Both the position numbers and the translations under genes were made by a program. 64,000 nucleotides of DNA from Struthio camelus (Eukaryota > Chordata > Aves > Struthioniformes > Struthionidae), in assembly GCF_040807025.1 (NCBI RefSeq), contig NC_090943.1, positions 8,604,356 to 8,668,355 of the forward strand. Direction: 5' to 3'. Below are positions 26,149 through 37,800 of this stretch, piece after piece. The notes beneath the pieces were generated by a model. That model saw only the letters and a program-made list of their open reading frames with translations. It was not told the DNA's origin and did no database searches. Positions within the stretch are counted from its first letter, which is position 1; the number at the start of each line of letters is the position of its first letter.

Positions 26149-29100
26149 CCCTAACCAAGGAAAGATATAGCACCCACACAAGTTCCAGAGAAGCGCTTCT
26201 TCCTTAGCTGCTCTAAAGAGTTGCTACAAACCTTAAAATACCTCAAAGTGGGATTATAGGCAAGAGGAAGTCCTGGTATGCAAGTAATCGCACAATAGTG
26301 GAGTGGCCATGTGTGTCTACCTGAGCTGGAGGTCTGCTTATAACATGGGTATGTTTGATTTTGCTTTGATCTACCCTGCTTGGGCAACAAGCAGGACGAA
26401 GAGATCATGGGAAGTGCCACCCACTTAATTAATCATCCACAGCCCAATTCATGCTGCTGTGTCATCACTGCTACCCATAGGTGAGATACATGGATTAAGA
26501 ACAGTTTGCATATGTTTACGGGTGCTGCAATCAGATTTTCCAGTTGCAGAGCAGACCTGTTGCTTTGTGGTCTACGTGAAGATACTGTGTGAAACATTGG
26601 TGGTCCATGGATTTGAAAGTCTCTGTTTTTGTAATGCTGAAGCTATGGAAAAAGGAGACTTGAAACATGGGAGTTTTACCTTTATTTAGTAGTAATATCA
26701 AAACATTTTGCAGATCATTTGCAAAATTCTATACTTTCTGGAAAAGTCGTGGTTTGAATGTTAGTTGATGCATGCTGCAGCCCAAGAAGAAAAGCGGGGC
26801 TGTGTGCAGAGAGACGGGCTGTGTGCATTGGTAGAGACAAAGGAGCACGGGGGAAGAAGCAGCAAAGAGTATTTGAGAAAATTATCTGTATCTTTCCGTG
26901 TAGCAGAAGATGAAAATATTAGTTGGGGAAAATGGGTTTCCCTTGATGTATCTGCAAGCTCACGTGGACAAACGTTACTTTTAGGTGGGGACTGAGTTTG
27001 TATAACTTAGAAACTGTTGAGGCTGGCATAATTGTGTATGTTGTTTTAGATACGGAAGCAAAAAAGTGTAAATCAATGGACAGTTGTCAGCAGGACAACT
27101 AAAATGGGTCTTGAGCACTCTGCAGTAGGTGACAGCTGCTGGATGTTGGACCTGTGAACTGAGACTCGAAAGAACACCCCATACTCTTCCAATTAGCAGT
27201 AAAAATGCAGAATACTTGCAGTGAGTTAAGTCCAACTGGAGATTTTTGGGATTCTTAATCAGTTGTCATAGGCAAATGCCTACTAAAGACATGTTTGCTT
27301 GAGTTAGAAGTAAAGTTCAGCTTCAATTTTTGTGAATCTTTTTGTGGGAAGGCTTTGTGGGAGGAAACTGCCCGTTCTTCTGTTGCAGAAAGAATGTGCC
27401 AGGGCTTGCTTTCCCTGAGGAGAATTAGCCCCTGGCCTCCACGGCAGGCTGGGTTTCAATCTCAAAGTCTTATGTGCCTGTACCAGCCTTGGAGGCTTGC
27501 TGATGTGTGACTTGGTTGCAGCCTGAAATATTGATAAGATTTTCCCCAAAAGCCTTTTTAAAAATAGTTATTCTGCTTGGGAAAGTTAAACACAGACTCA
27601 AAAAATATATTTGGTATAGACAGCAAGGGTTTGGGAGATGAGGAATGGCATGCTGCTTTTAATGGCGCTTCAGTTCTGGCTAGTGCCCCAGTCCAGAGGC
27701 AAGGCTTGGTCACAGCCCTTTTAATGCCTCTGGATTTGATTGTGTCAAGTGCACTTAGGGCCTCTGTGATTTGGGACAGCCGTATACACAAATAGATACT
27801 TAAAGCCTGATCAAATTGAAATAATGTTGTGCTCCATGTGACAGTTGTTGTGGTGACTCAGAGAACCAAAGTCTTCATCTCCATAGAGAGGCTTCTTGAT
27901 ATCTCTGGTTTGGCTGATGAACAAATGCATTTAGTAACTGGAAAAATATGTTGCTGCTTTGTTGATGTATTGACTCATTTGATGTATTAAAAAAAACTCA
28001 AACAACAAACTGATTTGCTTGTCCGGACTAGTCCAGCTGACATATCTGCAGAGGTAGGTTGGGCTGGAGGATGTCAGGATTGTCTCCCATTAGACTGTTG
28101 TGATCTCTTGCTTGCTTCACGGCCCTGGTGAAGAAATCAATTCAGTATTACCGTCAATGCTTTTGGGCTTCAGAGGAGGTCTCGTATGGCATTGTTGTGA
28201 CAAACAGATCTCTGCCAGATGAATGGAATGTTATGGGAAGCTTACCAAACCGTGAAGCTTAGCGTATTTGATAAAAATTAAGTTGCATAAAAGTTATTTG
28301 AAAAATATTTTAGTGAGTCAGAAGTAGGAGGAAATATTCAGTTCAGTGCACAGGAGACGGGATGTGTGGATTCCATGCTAGCAGCTTAGTTGAATCTGCA
28401 GACAATTTTATTTAAGGATGGAAACCATTGGATAGGAGGTTCTGCACGTAGGTATTTGTGTAGTGCTCAGTCCTTTCGAATGACGCATTTCTCTTAGCGG
28501 GGGTGGTTCTGTACAGTGTGGAGTTGGGTTATTGTTTGCATCCTGGAGTACCCCAGGAGGAACTTAAATCTGCGAGGGTTTTCTGTGTGTCTAAACGGCC
28601 TGAACTGCCGTTTCTGGAATTAGCTGTAATGCATCTGTTTCCAAGCAGCTAAAGACTTGGTGGCCATACGTGCTCCAAGGAAGACAAGTTCATCACTGTG
28701 TTCCTGCATTCTGCACTACTCTGATGGCTTTCTGTCGCCGTTTCAGATGAACCTGGCAAATAGTCCTATAGATAGTGAAACTTGGGAAGTTGTCTCTGCC
28801 ATGTTACTTTGTTGTTGTCTATTAATATAGCTGTGCTGATGCTGTGGTCTTTTTCTCTGAGGGCAATGGCAATCTTTCTTTGTAAACTTCCTAGCTATTT
28901 TCTTTACACAACTACTGCAGACTTTTACGTTTTTCAGGCCTCTGCCCTTTAGTCAAGCTTGGTTAAAGTTGTGAGTGAGTCCAAGTGGGAGGGAGGGAAT
29001 AAACTGACAGTGATGATACAAGCTTTATCCTTAACAATACCAATCTGAAAATATTACAATTAGTATAAAAACATGTAAAATACAGATGATGTTATGCTTG

Positions 29101-29440
29101 TCTCATGTTGAATATGGGTAGTCTTTTTTTCTTTTTTTTCCTTCTCCTTGAACTGATAATTTGTATCATTGGTGTTGTTTGGAAGCAAATAGGGATGAGT
29201 GGAGTAATTCAGATCTTCTGCAGGTGCTGTCTAGACATTCTGTTGTTTTCCAAGTTTCTTCAGATGTGCAGGGGTAAAACCTCCTGATAAAAAACATAGC
29301 TTCTTGTGTATTTTTTCTAAAATAGGAGTTGTAGTTTTTTGGCAAGTTACATGATGCAGCTTCAGAAATTACACAGAACTGAGAATATGGCACAAATGTT
29401 TGTGTTCTGTTTTAAAAACTTTTAATGCAGTTATGTCATA

Positions 29441-29490
29441 CATGCATACATATATATATGTGTGTGTGAGTGTGTATGCACACACACACG
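29441..29490. repeat. Microsatellite (CATA/TA)n-(GT)n-(CA)n
   Basis: ACATGCATACATATATATATG, then GTGTGTGTG and finally ACACACACAC form a compound, partly self-complementary dinucleotide repeat. Confidence 0.85.
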
Positions 29491-30810
29491 GGATAAAACT
29501 CTCTGTATATATCATTAATAGCAATCCTGTCTACCTTGACAGCTCTGGCTAACAGGCGAAAGTGAGTGTGAGAGTTTACTGGACGTCTGCGGGCTTTGCT
29601 CGAGTTTGAGGGACTACTGCTTTCATTGATTGTGAATGTTCTGTCATAGCATTCACTTAGAATAAGAGAACTATCTTAATAAAAGTGTATTATTAACGCA
29701 GGTGTCAGAGTTACTGCAGTGGATATTCTCAGCTAAAGCTGGGTCCTGGATCATGTTGGACTGGCTTCGAATTTCAGACTGTTAACTTGCAAAGTGCAAA
29801 AGGGTAATTTCTCAGCTGGGGTAAGCTGAAGTTGTTAGAACTTAATTTTACAGGCCAAGAATCAGAGCAGCTTAAAATAAGCTTTGCGTAGCTTCTACCT
29901 CAAAGATACTTTTTAAGGCATTCAGCTACCATGGTGATGAATGTAGTATAAATAGAAAATAGATTAGACGGTATCCAAAATGTTTCTGAGTAGATCGAAA
30001 TTAACAGTAACCATTCAGGAAAGAGCTAGGGAACCACTGTATATGGTTTAAGAAAATACACACCAATAGTAAATCTGCAGTGGTTTATATGGAGAAGGTT
30101 GGAAGCAGTTGATAACTTTATAGCTGGTGATACAGAACCAACAGGAGTATTGGATTCTGATTCTCTTCAACCCTGATGTGGAAAAAGCAGAAACGGAAGG
30201 AGTTCTAGTAACTCCAACAGCACAGAGAGATTTTTACTTGAGGGACAAAAATCTCTTTTGAGCAGAGGTTTGCTAGAAACGGTCAGTGTCCCCTTTTATA
30301 CCTATGAAACAAATAAAGGATCTGGAACAATGGAATATAGAACTAGGAAAGACACTAAAAAGTAAGTCACCGGTTCTACAAAAGACATATAAGTCTTCCT
30401 CCTTCCCCCCACCCCAACAAACAAACCACTGACCCTCTTTAACTTGTTGCATAACATAAGACTCCAATATAATTTAAAGACAGCAAGCACTTTTTATTCT
30501 GTTTGCACAAGCAGCTTGCAGTTTTCTGCCAGAATATATTAAGGTCTACTGTTCGGTACGAATTAAAGCTTGTTTTAAGCCCCAGTTTGCAGAGTTATTT
30601 AAATGGCTTATAGCCTTAGGGACGTGAATAATTGTATTGTTTTCAGTGGGACTATTAACACACTTTAAATTACAGATGGACTTAAGTACCTTGCTCATGA
30701 GTGGTCTTAGAAATAGCTGTACAGAGGTCTATGTAGATAAAAAGAATATACAATAGGTTAATGTGTGGTCTGCAGATACAATTTGGATGGATAGTTTGCG
30801 CTGTGTTGCT

Positions 30811-30815
<5 letters not shown>

Positions 30816-30850
<35 letters not shown>

Positions 30851-30856
30851 ATGTGT
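30816..30856. repeat. Microsatellite (GT)n
   Basis: About 13 uninterrupted GT units are followed by interrupted TATGTGTATGTGTG. Expected to be polymorphic and Z-DNA-prone. Confidence 0.9.
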
Positions 30857-33071
30857 GGGTCTGCAGCCATTCAGGGGGGGAAAGCTCAGCTTCTCCAGCC
30901 ATTTAGCTTCTCCATCTCCACATACTTTCCACTCTGTGATTTCTAGTGTGTGAACACCATTACTTGGTGACCTTTCCTAGTAATTGTATGACGACAGCTG
31001 CTTAGCAGCTGCCATTAAACTAGCCTTATGTTTGAAATGATCCAGGATTAAAGATCTGTCTTTTGTGCCGCTACTTTTGAACTTCTGAATTGAGTCTTTC
31101 TGATGTTATCATCATTTTTTGCTAGTAGGAAAACAAATTGAGACTGCAATCAGATATTTGTGACCAGTATGTAAGCATGGTTTTGGCTGGTCAGATGAAC
31201 AAAATTAGAGGGTGTAGTTTATCTAACTCAAAGGTAATTCACTGAATATGATCTGATAACAGTCCTCCACTGCTTGCTAAAAATCAAAGTTTAAAAGAAC
31301 AGCGATGGCTAGCCATTTATCTAGAGATGGAAGTTTTGGACTTGAAAGTAGCTTTTTAAAAACACGTAGCTGAGATTATTTTGGATGGGGGATGATACTT
31401 GGATAGGACTGAAATGTCAGGGGCGTATGATCGTGCTTTTTCACACTCATATTACTTGATTCAAGATGCTGCTGACCTCTCGGAGAGGAGGCAGAGGTGC
31501 AGGAGAATGTTCTTGAGTCCTCTGTGAAGGTTTGTATTAAGTAAGCAGTGATGGAAGAATATACCTTCTCAACTAGCTGCTTCGCTAGAACTCAGCATGA
31601 ACATACGGTGTACAGGTAAGCTGTTCGGGCAATGTGAACGTTAAGTGCCAGCAGTATAGTTCTTCACCAGCTCTTAGGTCTTATCGCTACCGCTAAGCTA
31701 GCCTAGTGCTCTTAGAGATCAGCTCATCAATGAAGAAAAGCTGACTGAAGCTGATCTCAAGCAGGGGAGAGGTTATGTAAGCAAAGAAAACCTTTTTGTA
31801 GTCTCATTTACTTGAGGGTAGGCAAACACAATTAGTTAACTTGCTAATTAACGTGGTGGTGTCCCTGGACTCTGAGCTGCTGCTAAGCTTTTGCATGCGT
31901 TTTGTTTGGGAACCCATGTCTCCTCCTGGCAGACTACATATGCAACTGAAGCTAGGTTTCCGTTACCCTTTCTCTGAAATAGCAACGTGATATATCTGAG
32001 CATGACACTATCAGCTTTTAAGATGCATGATCTAGAACAAAACGTGCAGCTCATCTTAATAACACAAAGCTATTGCAAATGCATCCAAACCAGCCTCCTC
32101 TTACATAAATGGCTTCTCATAGCTAAGTGCAGACTCCTTTATTCAAAGAATCATCTAAAAGTTTCTGGAGGGCTGCTTTGCTACTGTTGAACAAAGTCTC
32201 ACAGAAATTAAAGGCCTCTCAAAACTTCAACACCTTCTGCTTCTTTAGATTACCTTCTTGATTGTAAATGTACTGTAGCATGAACACTTTAAATACCCCA
32301 AAACAAAATTAAAAAAACCCTCTTCTGCCTACACAATTCTTCCTTTGAGACAAAAATGAAAGAATGGCAGATATTGGCCACATCGCTTAACACATTCCTC
32401 AAAGGCATTTGGATACTGTGGTGAAAAGAGGTGTAGACAAACCAATATAAAGCAGCATAGCTTCACTCGTTTAACTCATGGTAGCCTATACAGATAGTCA
32501 AAATGAGATCACTGGTGCTTCCTGTGTTCCTATTTCCCTTTCAGTATAGCTTAAACTCTAAGCAAACTGTTGTAGCCTATATTATGGAAAAGGCTAAAAG
32601 GACGTAATAGTCCCTGTGTGATCTTAAAGTATGAAACTACAAATAATGCCTGAGCCCGAGGCAGAAGCAATGGTATGCTCTGAATGCTGTATGGTTATGC
32701 TATCGGAAGAATCTGTCATCTTTAAGCTGTATAGATCTGGTATCTTCTCCTTCCTCTCTTATTAATTCCTGAGGAATTAGATAGTTACCGTTATTGTCAT
32801 TTAAGTAATCACTAGATACTTGAGTTCTAATGTATCACCAAGGTGAACGAGTGTTTTCACATTTCTCACTGCTGCTTGGTAAGTTCATCAGCTCACCTAT
32901 GTTCTCATAGTTCTGTGGCACAGTTCTGTTCCAGGTTCTCCATGGAGTTTTCTCTTTGTTACTTAGACTGTGGACAGATGTCCTCTTCGGGATCCAGCTG
33001 GAGCAGTTTAAGATGTTACTGTGCTTTACCCCTCCCCTCACTTCTGCTAACAGAGCAATTTGTTTGAGTGC

Positions 33072-33171
33072 TCCCTAACCCACTTCAGGTAAAATCAACG
33101 GAGTTAGCTCCCAGCACCTAGCTGAACCGCTTGAACTCTCTCAGCTGATTCTGCTTGAAGTGGGTTAGGGA
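33072..33171. repeat. Long imperfect palindrome with perfect 16-bp arms
   Basis: TCCCTAACCCACTTCA (33072-33087) is repeated in exact inverted form as TGAAGTGGGTTAGGGA (33156-33171). The pairing continues inward: GGTAAAATCA pairs with TGATTCTGCT with wobbles and one mismatch, and GGAGTT with AACTCT. The whole is a roughly 100-nt hairpin. It resembles an old fold-back element of the kind found scattered in amniote genomes (inference). A structured RNA is the alternative. Confidence 0.75.
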
Positions 33172-34011
33172 ACACCTACACAAACAGCTGGGAGAGCTAC
33201 GGTGGTAGTAATCTGTGCCCCAGGGATGGTGATAAACAGCTTGAAAAGAGAAGGGTAGGGCACAGAGTTTAAAGCCTCTGCAGCTGTGTGAAAACTGAAT
33301 GTCTGTAGTGTGTAAACTGCATGTAAGCTATGGCAGTATCTGTGTTTACAGTTGAGGCTTTCTCCACAGCCCTAGCAGCTAGGGACTTCTTAAAAAAAAG
33401 AGAAAAAAATGTAACGTTTGTGACTCTCTACTTTCCCATGATGTGCCCACAGTGTGTGAGCACACATTTTCTGAGCCCAGTGCAGCATATTGTGCAACAG
33501 CATGAGAAAGGGGAAATTTTGGCCAAGGAAGTCAAAGCATATTCTGTCTTTTCTCAGATGTATCGTTGGCCCCTGAAACAATACCTTTACCATGTCATTT
33601 TGATTTGACTGTCCTGAAGAGGGGGACAGATGATTTCCATCAGGCTTGAATCTCTAGCACTGGAGCTGAGCTAACATTGAGGCTCCAGTAACTATTTCAA
33701 CATACCGATAAGGAAGCCCTCCCAACAAACGAATGGGCCGGCTTCCATGATGCTTTGTGCATCTTCCAGCATCTCTGAGGGGAACGGTATGAGCAAATAT
33801 GTTGATCGAGTATGCTCAGTTTGTGGTAAACGGCTGAACAACCCCCTAAGGGCATTCGCACAGTCTTGTAGCTGTCACACCAAAGGCACCGTCTTTCCGT
33901 GGATGGGGAGGATGCCTTTCGCTCTTCTCACGCACAAGCCCCAAGCCTGTGTAGCCACTGGGAGATGGGAGAGGGTGATAGAAAGCTACACCCTCATAGG
34001 AAACAAAATTG

Positions 34012-34200
34012 CTCTTGTGGTTAATGCTTGGGCCTGAGCAGCTGGAGGGTCTATTTCTGGCTCTACCACGCACTCACAGTATGACCGTGGCTGAGTCACT
34101 TATGAGAAATCATTCTTGTGTATGTAAATTAGGTATCATCAACTTTGCAGGTGATGTTTGTGGCAGCCTGTTTTCAAGCGCTTTGAGAAGCGTGTATGAA
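34012..34200 (+). mobile_element. MIR-like (CORE-SINE) relic
   Basis: Landmarks match the MIR/CORE-SINE order: TGGTTAATGC, CTGGCTCTACCAC, CAGTATGACCGTGGCTGAGTCACTTA, a decayed 'cctcagttt' region, and the tail AAGCGCTTTGAGAAGCG. It is diverged and lies just upstream of the ACTR3B CpG island. Confidence 0.65.
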
Positions 34201-34698
34201 CGTGCTATGTTCTGGGCTGGTTTAGTGCCAACCCGGAGGGTTTGCGGGCTGCAGTGTAGCCACCTGCACCCAGCTCTGCGTTTCCACCATCGACTGGTTA
34301 AACGCCGGTGTAAACCTCGCCTTCGCCGGCACGCGAAGCACGAGGGCAAGCCCTGCTCGGCCGGGCAGCAGCCTCCGTAACGTTCATTCGGGGGTGGGCG
34401 ACCCTCGCTGCAAAGAACCTTTAACCTGCCCCAAGGCGTCGCGGGGGGCCAGCACGGGCGGGCAGGCCAAGAGGCGCGGGGTGAAGGAGCGCCCTTCCGA
34501 GAGGGGCGCGGGGGCTGTGCCCCACCGCAGGCAGCACCTCGCTGAGGTGCGCGGCCGCCGGCCAGCTCCTCTCCCCCCACCCCGCTTCTTTGAGGCCGTA
34601 ACAGCACGAAGGTGACAAGCGACAGGCGGGCGCCGCGCTCCCGCAGCCGACCCAAGATGGCCGCCGGCGGGAGGGGGCGGGCGCGGCGTCACGGGGCG

Positions 34699-34710
34699 GC
34701 GCATGCGCGC
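34699..34710. promoter_or_regulatory. NRF1 motif in ACTR3B promoter
   Basis: GCGCATGCGCGC contains the NRF1 core GCGCATGCGC. It is about 115 bp upstream of the start codon. The same factor's motif is present in the XRCC2 promoter. Confidence 0.55.
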
Positions 34711-34736
34711 CGGGGGCGGCGCTGACAGGCGGCTGC

Positions 34737-34772
34737 ATGGTGCCCGCGTCCGCGGGGCGGCCGGGGCAGTGA
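34737..34772 (+). other. Upstream ORF of 11 codons in ACTR3B 5' leader
   Basis: ATG at 34737 opens an 11-codon frame (MVPASAGRPGQ) ending TGA at 34770-34772, 51 nt before the main start. It matters only if transcription starts upstream of 34737. The context CTGCATGG has C at -3 and G at +4 (T at -3 is not present), so initiation would be moderate at best. Confidence 0.4.
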
Positions 34773-34823
34773 GGGACGAGCCGCGCCGGGGCAGCCGGCG
34801 GCCCGCGGTGCCGGCTCTCCAGC

Positions 34824-34867
34824 ATGGCGACCTGCCTGCCCCCCTGCGTGATAGACGGAGGCACCGG
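34824..34867 (+). CDS. ACTR3B: ACTR3B exon 1 (residues 1-15)
   Basis: Begins ATGGCG with A at -3 and G at +4, a strong Kozak context. It encodes [14 protein letters not shown] and the first two bases of Gly15; the donor is GG|GTAAGTG. Human has Cys at position 12 where this reads Gly. Confidence 0.96.
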
Positions 34868-37800
34868 GTAAGTGCGGGCAGCACCGGTCCCCCCCCCCCC
34901 CCTTCCCCGCTCCGTCCCTGCGGGGGCTGGCGCTCGCTCAGCCCCCTGCCCTCCTCCGGCTCTGCCCGCCGGCGCCCCCCGTTCCCGCTCCTCCGCCCCT
35001 TGGCGGCCCGGCCGGGCGGGGGGTGTCCCCGGCCCGCGTCCTCCACCGAGCCGCTGCGCCCGCGCGTCCCCGGCGTGCGGTGGCCCCGCCTGCCCGTTTC
35101 CTCCCCTTGCTTCTAATTTTAACGTTTTTTAACGGAGCTGCGAGCGGAGCCGGCGGTGGTGCGGGCCGGGGGGGAGGCAGGGCGCGTCTCCGTCGGCCTC
35201 CGCGGGCCGCCTCGCCGTAGCCTCCCTCAGCGCAGGGCGCTTGGGCCCCGCGTCAGCGGCGTCTCTCGGCCGGGCGGGGCGGGCGCCCCCGCGTTGAGCT
35301 GGGCGTCAGGTCGGGGCGAGAGGCGTGCTGCCTCGAGCCGGGGCACGAGGACTGCGGCTCGCTTCTCTCGAGGCCTCGGGTGGGCAGGGGCCGCGCTCGG
35401 CGGAGCGGGTCTTTCCAGGTCCTGGCGGTGGCTGGAGAAGACCCGTGCATCTGACAGCCCAGCGGGCCGCTCCGCTGTGCCTCAGGAGCCGGAGGTGGCA
35501 CAGGGCGCCGAAATCGGGGAGGGGGGGTGTTAGTGAACCTGCAGCGGTGCTCTTGCTAATCCCTTTCCTTTGGCCCAGCAGCATCGTGGAGCTGTGAGTA
35601 AAGGGAGGAGAGGTACGTCCGTGAGTGACTCTCCGGACGTAACTTTGCTTGTCAGGGGTTGTGGATTGCGTTAAGAGTACACCTTCCTCCTGCAGGGAGT
35701 TTCAGGAAGCTCTTGCTCTGCTGTTGTCGTTTATTTAACGCTTGGGAAGTTACCTTCAACATTCCCAAAGCTCAGCCTCCTTCCCCCCCCCCCCCCCCCC
35801 CTTTTAAAGGCTAGATAGCAAGAGGAAGTGCCTTGTTTTCCGTTTATTGTGGTGTCACACTGCCTCCTTTTTCTGAAAAAGGATTTCATATGTTGAGGTA
35901 CGTCTCTCTCAAACAGTCAGAAAACTTTCAAAAGTCTCTCATCCTATCTCATCTCTATCTACGTTTATATAGAAATCAGCTCTGTCCCCTCAGTGGAGAA
36001 TACTGGAGTCCAAAGTGTTCAGCTGTGGTAGAAGAATCGAGAAGGGCGTCTGTCTTGCTGTAGTTCTGCCTAGGTACTAGATACTCCTGGGTAATTTCTA
36101 AGGTTCCTTTTATTTATTTACTGAAGATAGTTTAAGTAGGTTCTCCACAGACCTATTAGTGTTACTTTACAGATTTAAAGTCTGGGAGCTCTGAGCGTAG
36201 CCCTTGAAAAACCTGCGATATAAACTACAAAATCCAGAAAAAGCACCAAACGTGATTGCTGTCTCTTGCAGAAGCCCACCGCTCTTGCTCTCCGTTTGTG
36301 GAGTGATCCTAATGTCATACTCATGATAGATGTTGCTGACCAACAGTCGTACAGAATAAGCGAATGTGGAGAGAAAATAATCATTGAAATAGAGTTTGTA
36401 AAGTCTGTCTCGTTCTTGCATGGGAAAAACTGATGGCGTTTGTACGTGTGCCTGTATATCAGTTTCTTTCAGGAAAGGTTCAGATAGCTCCCACGTGGTG
36501 GGACTTGTATTTCCATGCCCCCGAATGGTCTTAATTCATATGAGATAAGGTGGTGTTTCACTTGGACTTCTGCTTGGCTTTCCTGCAGGGCACTCAAATC
36601 TAGAGACTTTTCAGCAACGAGCTTATTAAATCTGGAACAAGTAATCTTGCAGAATTGGAGAGAAAAAAAATAAGACTGTGAACGAAAGCAGCCAGAAGTA
36701 GCTTGACTCACTGATGTGCAGTCTCTGGAATTTTCCTGTGTGGGTTGAAAACCTTCTTATTGTTAGAATGAATCTGCTTTGGGTTTACAAGCTCCAAACA
36801 ATTTGTTCAAATTCTCCATGAAAAGGCTTTCAGATGAAAAGCTTGGAAGAGCATAGTTGAAAGGAAAAGCTATATGCAGACCTGCTCTGCAGAACATCGT
36901 GTGTATAAAACACACTTTTCTACTTTAAGTCTCTGGTACTGAATGAGGTGCTTTGTCCAGGCGCTAATCCCTGTTTTTTTTCGTATAAGTGGACTTCAGA
37001 AGTTTGTGAACAGATGTTTTTTTTGGTCACTGTTGTCACGTGCGGAAGGAGCCTGGATTAATTTATTATTGTTTGCAGTCATAGGCCTCGGTCGTGTACG
37101 ATGCTGAAGTTCCTCAAAAAAGCAACAACAGAAAAGCAACAAACAACAGTTGTACAGACCTTAAGCGAGAAACATGTTGTTATAGCAGGGCAGGGTAGTA
37201 TTCCTTTCCTCTGTTAGACAGATGACTTAAACTTTCTGTGTGAATAAAGGTTATGATAAATTCTGCAGAAAGCAGCAAGAGTTTATTTGCAATGATTGCT
37301 ATTTTCCTTGAAAGTATTTGCAAGGGACCTGTTCTACTTTGATTTTGATGCCCTATGTCTTTATTTTCTTTGAGTTTTTCTAGTGGTCATGTTGCTATCA
37401 ATCTTCTCATGGAAAAGGACATGCTATTTTTAGATTCTTAGCACAGCCAGGCTTTTCTGGTGTTACTGTTTAAATAGCTGTAAACTTTAAAACTAGTTTT
37501 GTTAACTGACTATTAGCTGTGGGACATCAGAACTCTGGTAGGTGGGTGGTGCGCTAAGCAAAGATGGCTTAAAATACCTGTCTCCTGCTTAGTGTGTATA
37601 TTTGCAGACATTGAGGAATACTTTTGTTTGTGGGATATTTTATTTGAGTCCTTCCATTGTCTTTTAGTAAAAAAAAAATCCCTACTTTTGCAAAGCCTTA
37701 CTGATCTGCTTAGAGGTAGATATTTGATTTTGGGAGAAGTGAGCTGAGTCTTAACTTCATTTTTGCTGATGAGCTATTAAAGATCTTCATGTCCGAGCAT

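Larger units (their letters stand above)
19036..34007. other. Intergenic region, no protein gene recognised
   Basis: About 15 kb of mostly unique-looking DNA between the old CR1 and the ACTR3B island. It holds A18 at 26131-26148, two dinucleotide repeats (29441-29490 and 30816-30856) and a palindrome at 33072-33171. The open frames are short, without splice-supported continuity or recognised domains. It may contain enhancers or lncRNA exons, but the sequence alone does not show them. Confidence 0.65.
34230..35530. promoter_or_regulatory. CpG island with the ACTR3B promoter
   Basis: About 1.3 kb of dense CpG sequence surrounds the ACTR3B first exon. Elements upstream of the ATG include a YY1-like AAGATGGCCGCC (34654-34665), a GC-box stretch GGGAGGGGGCGGGC (34669-34682) and an NRF1 palindrome GCGCATGCGCGC (34699-34710). 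There is no TATA box. Transcription probably starts within about 34650-34800. The long overlapping open frames on both strands are products of GC richness. Confidence 0.8.

Noticed and set aside
34110..35046. Long minus-strand frames across the ACTR3B CpG island
   Set aside because: Same composition effect, with low-complexity predicted proteins and no recognisable domain. They overlap the ACTR3B leader and exon 1.
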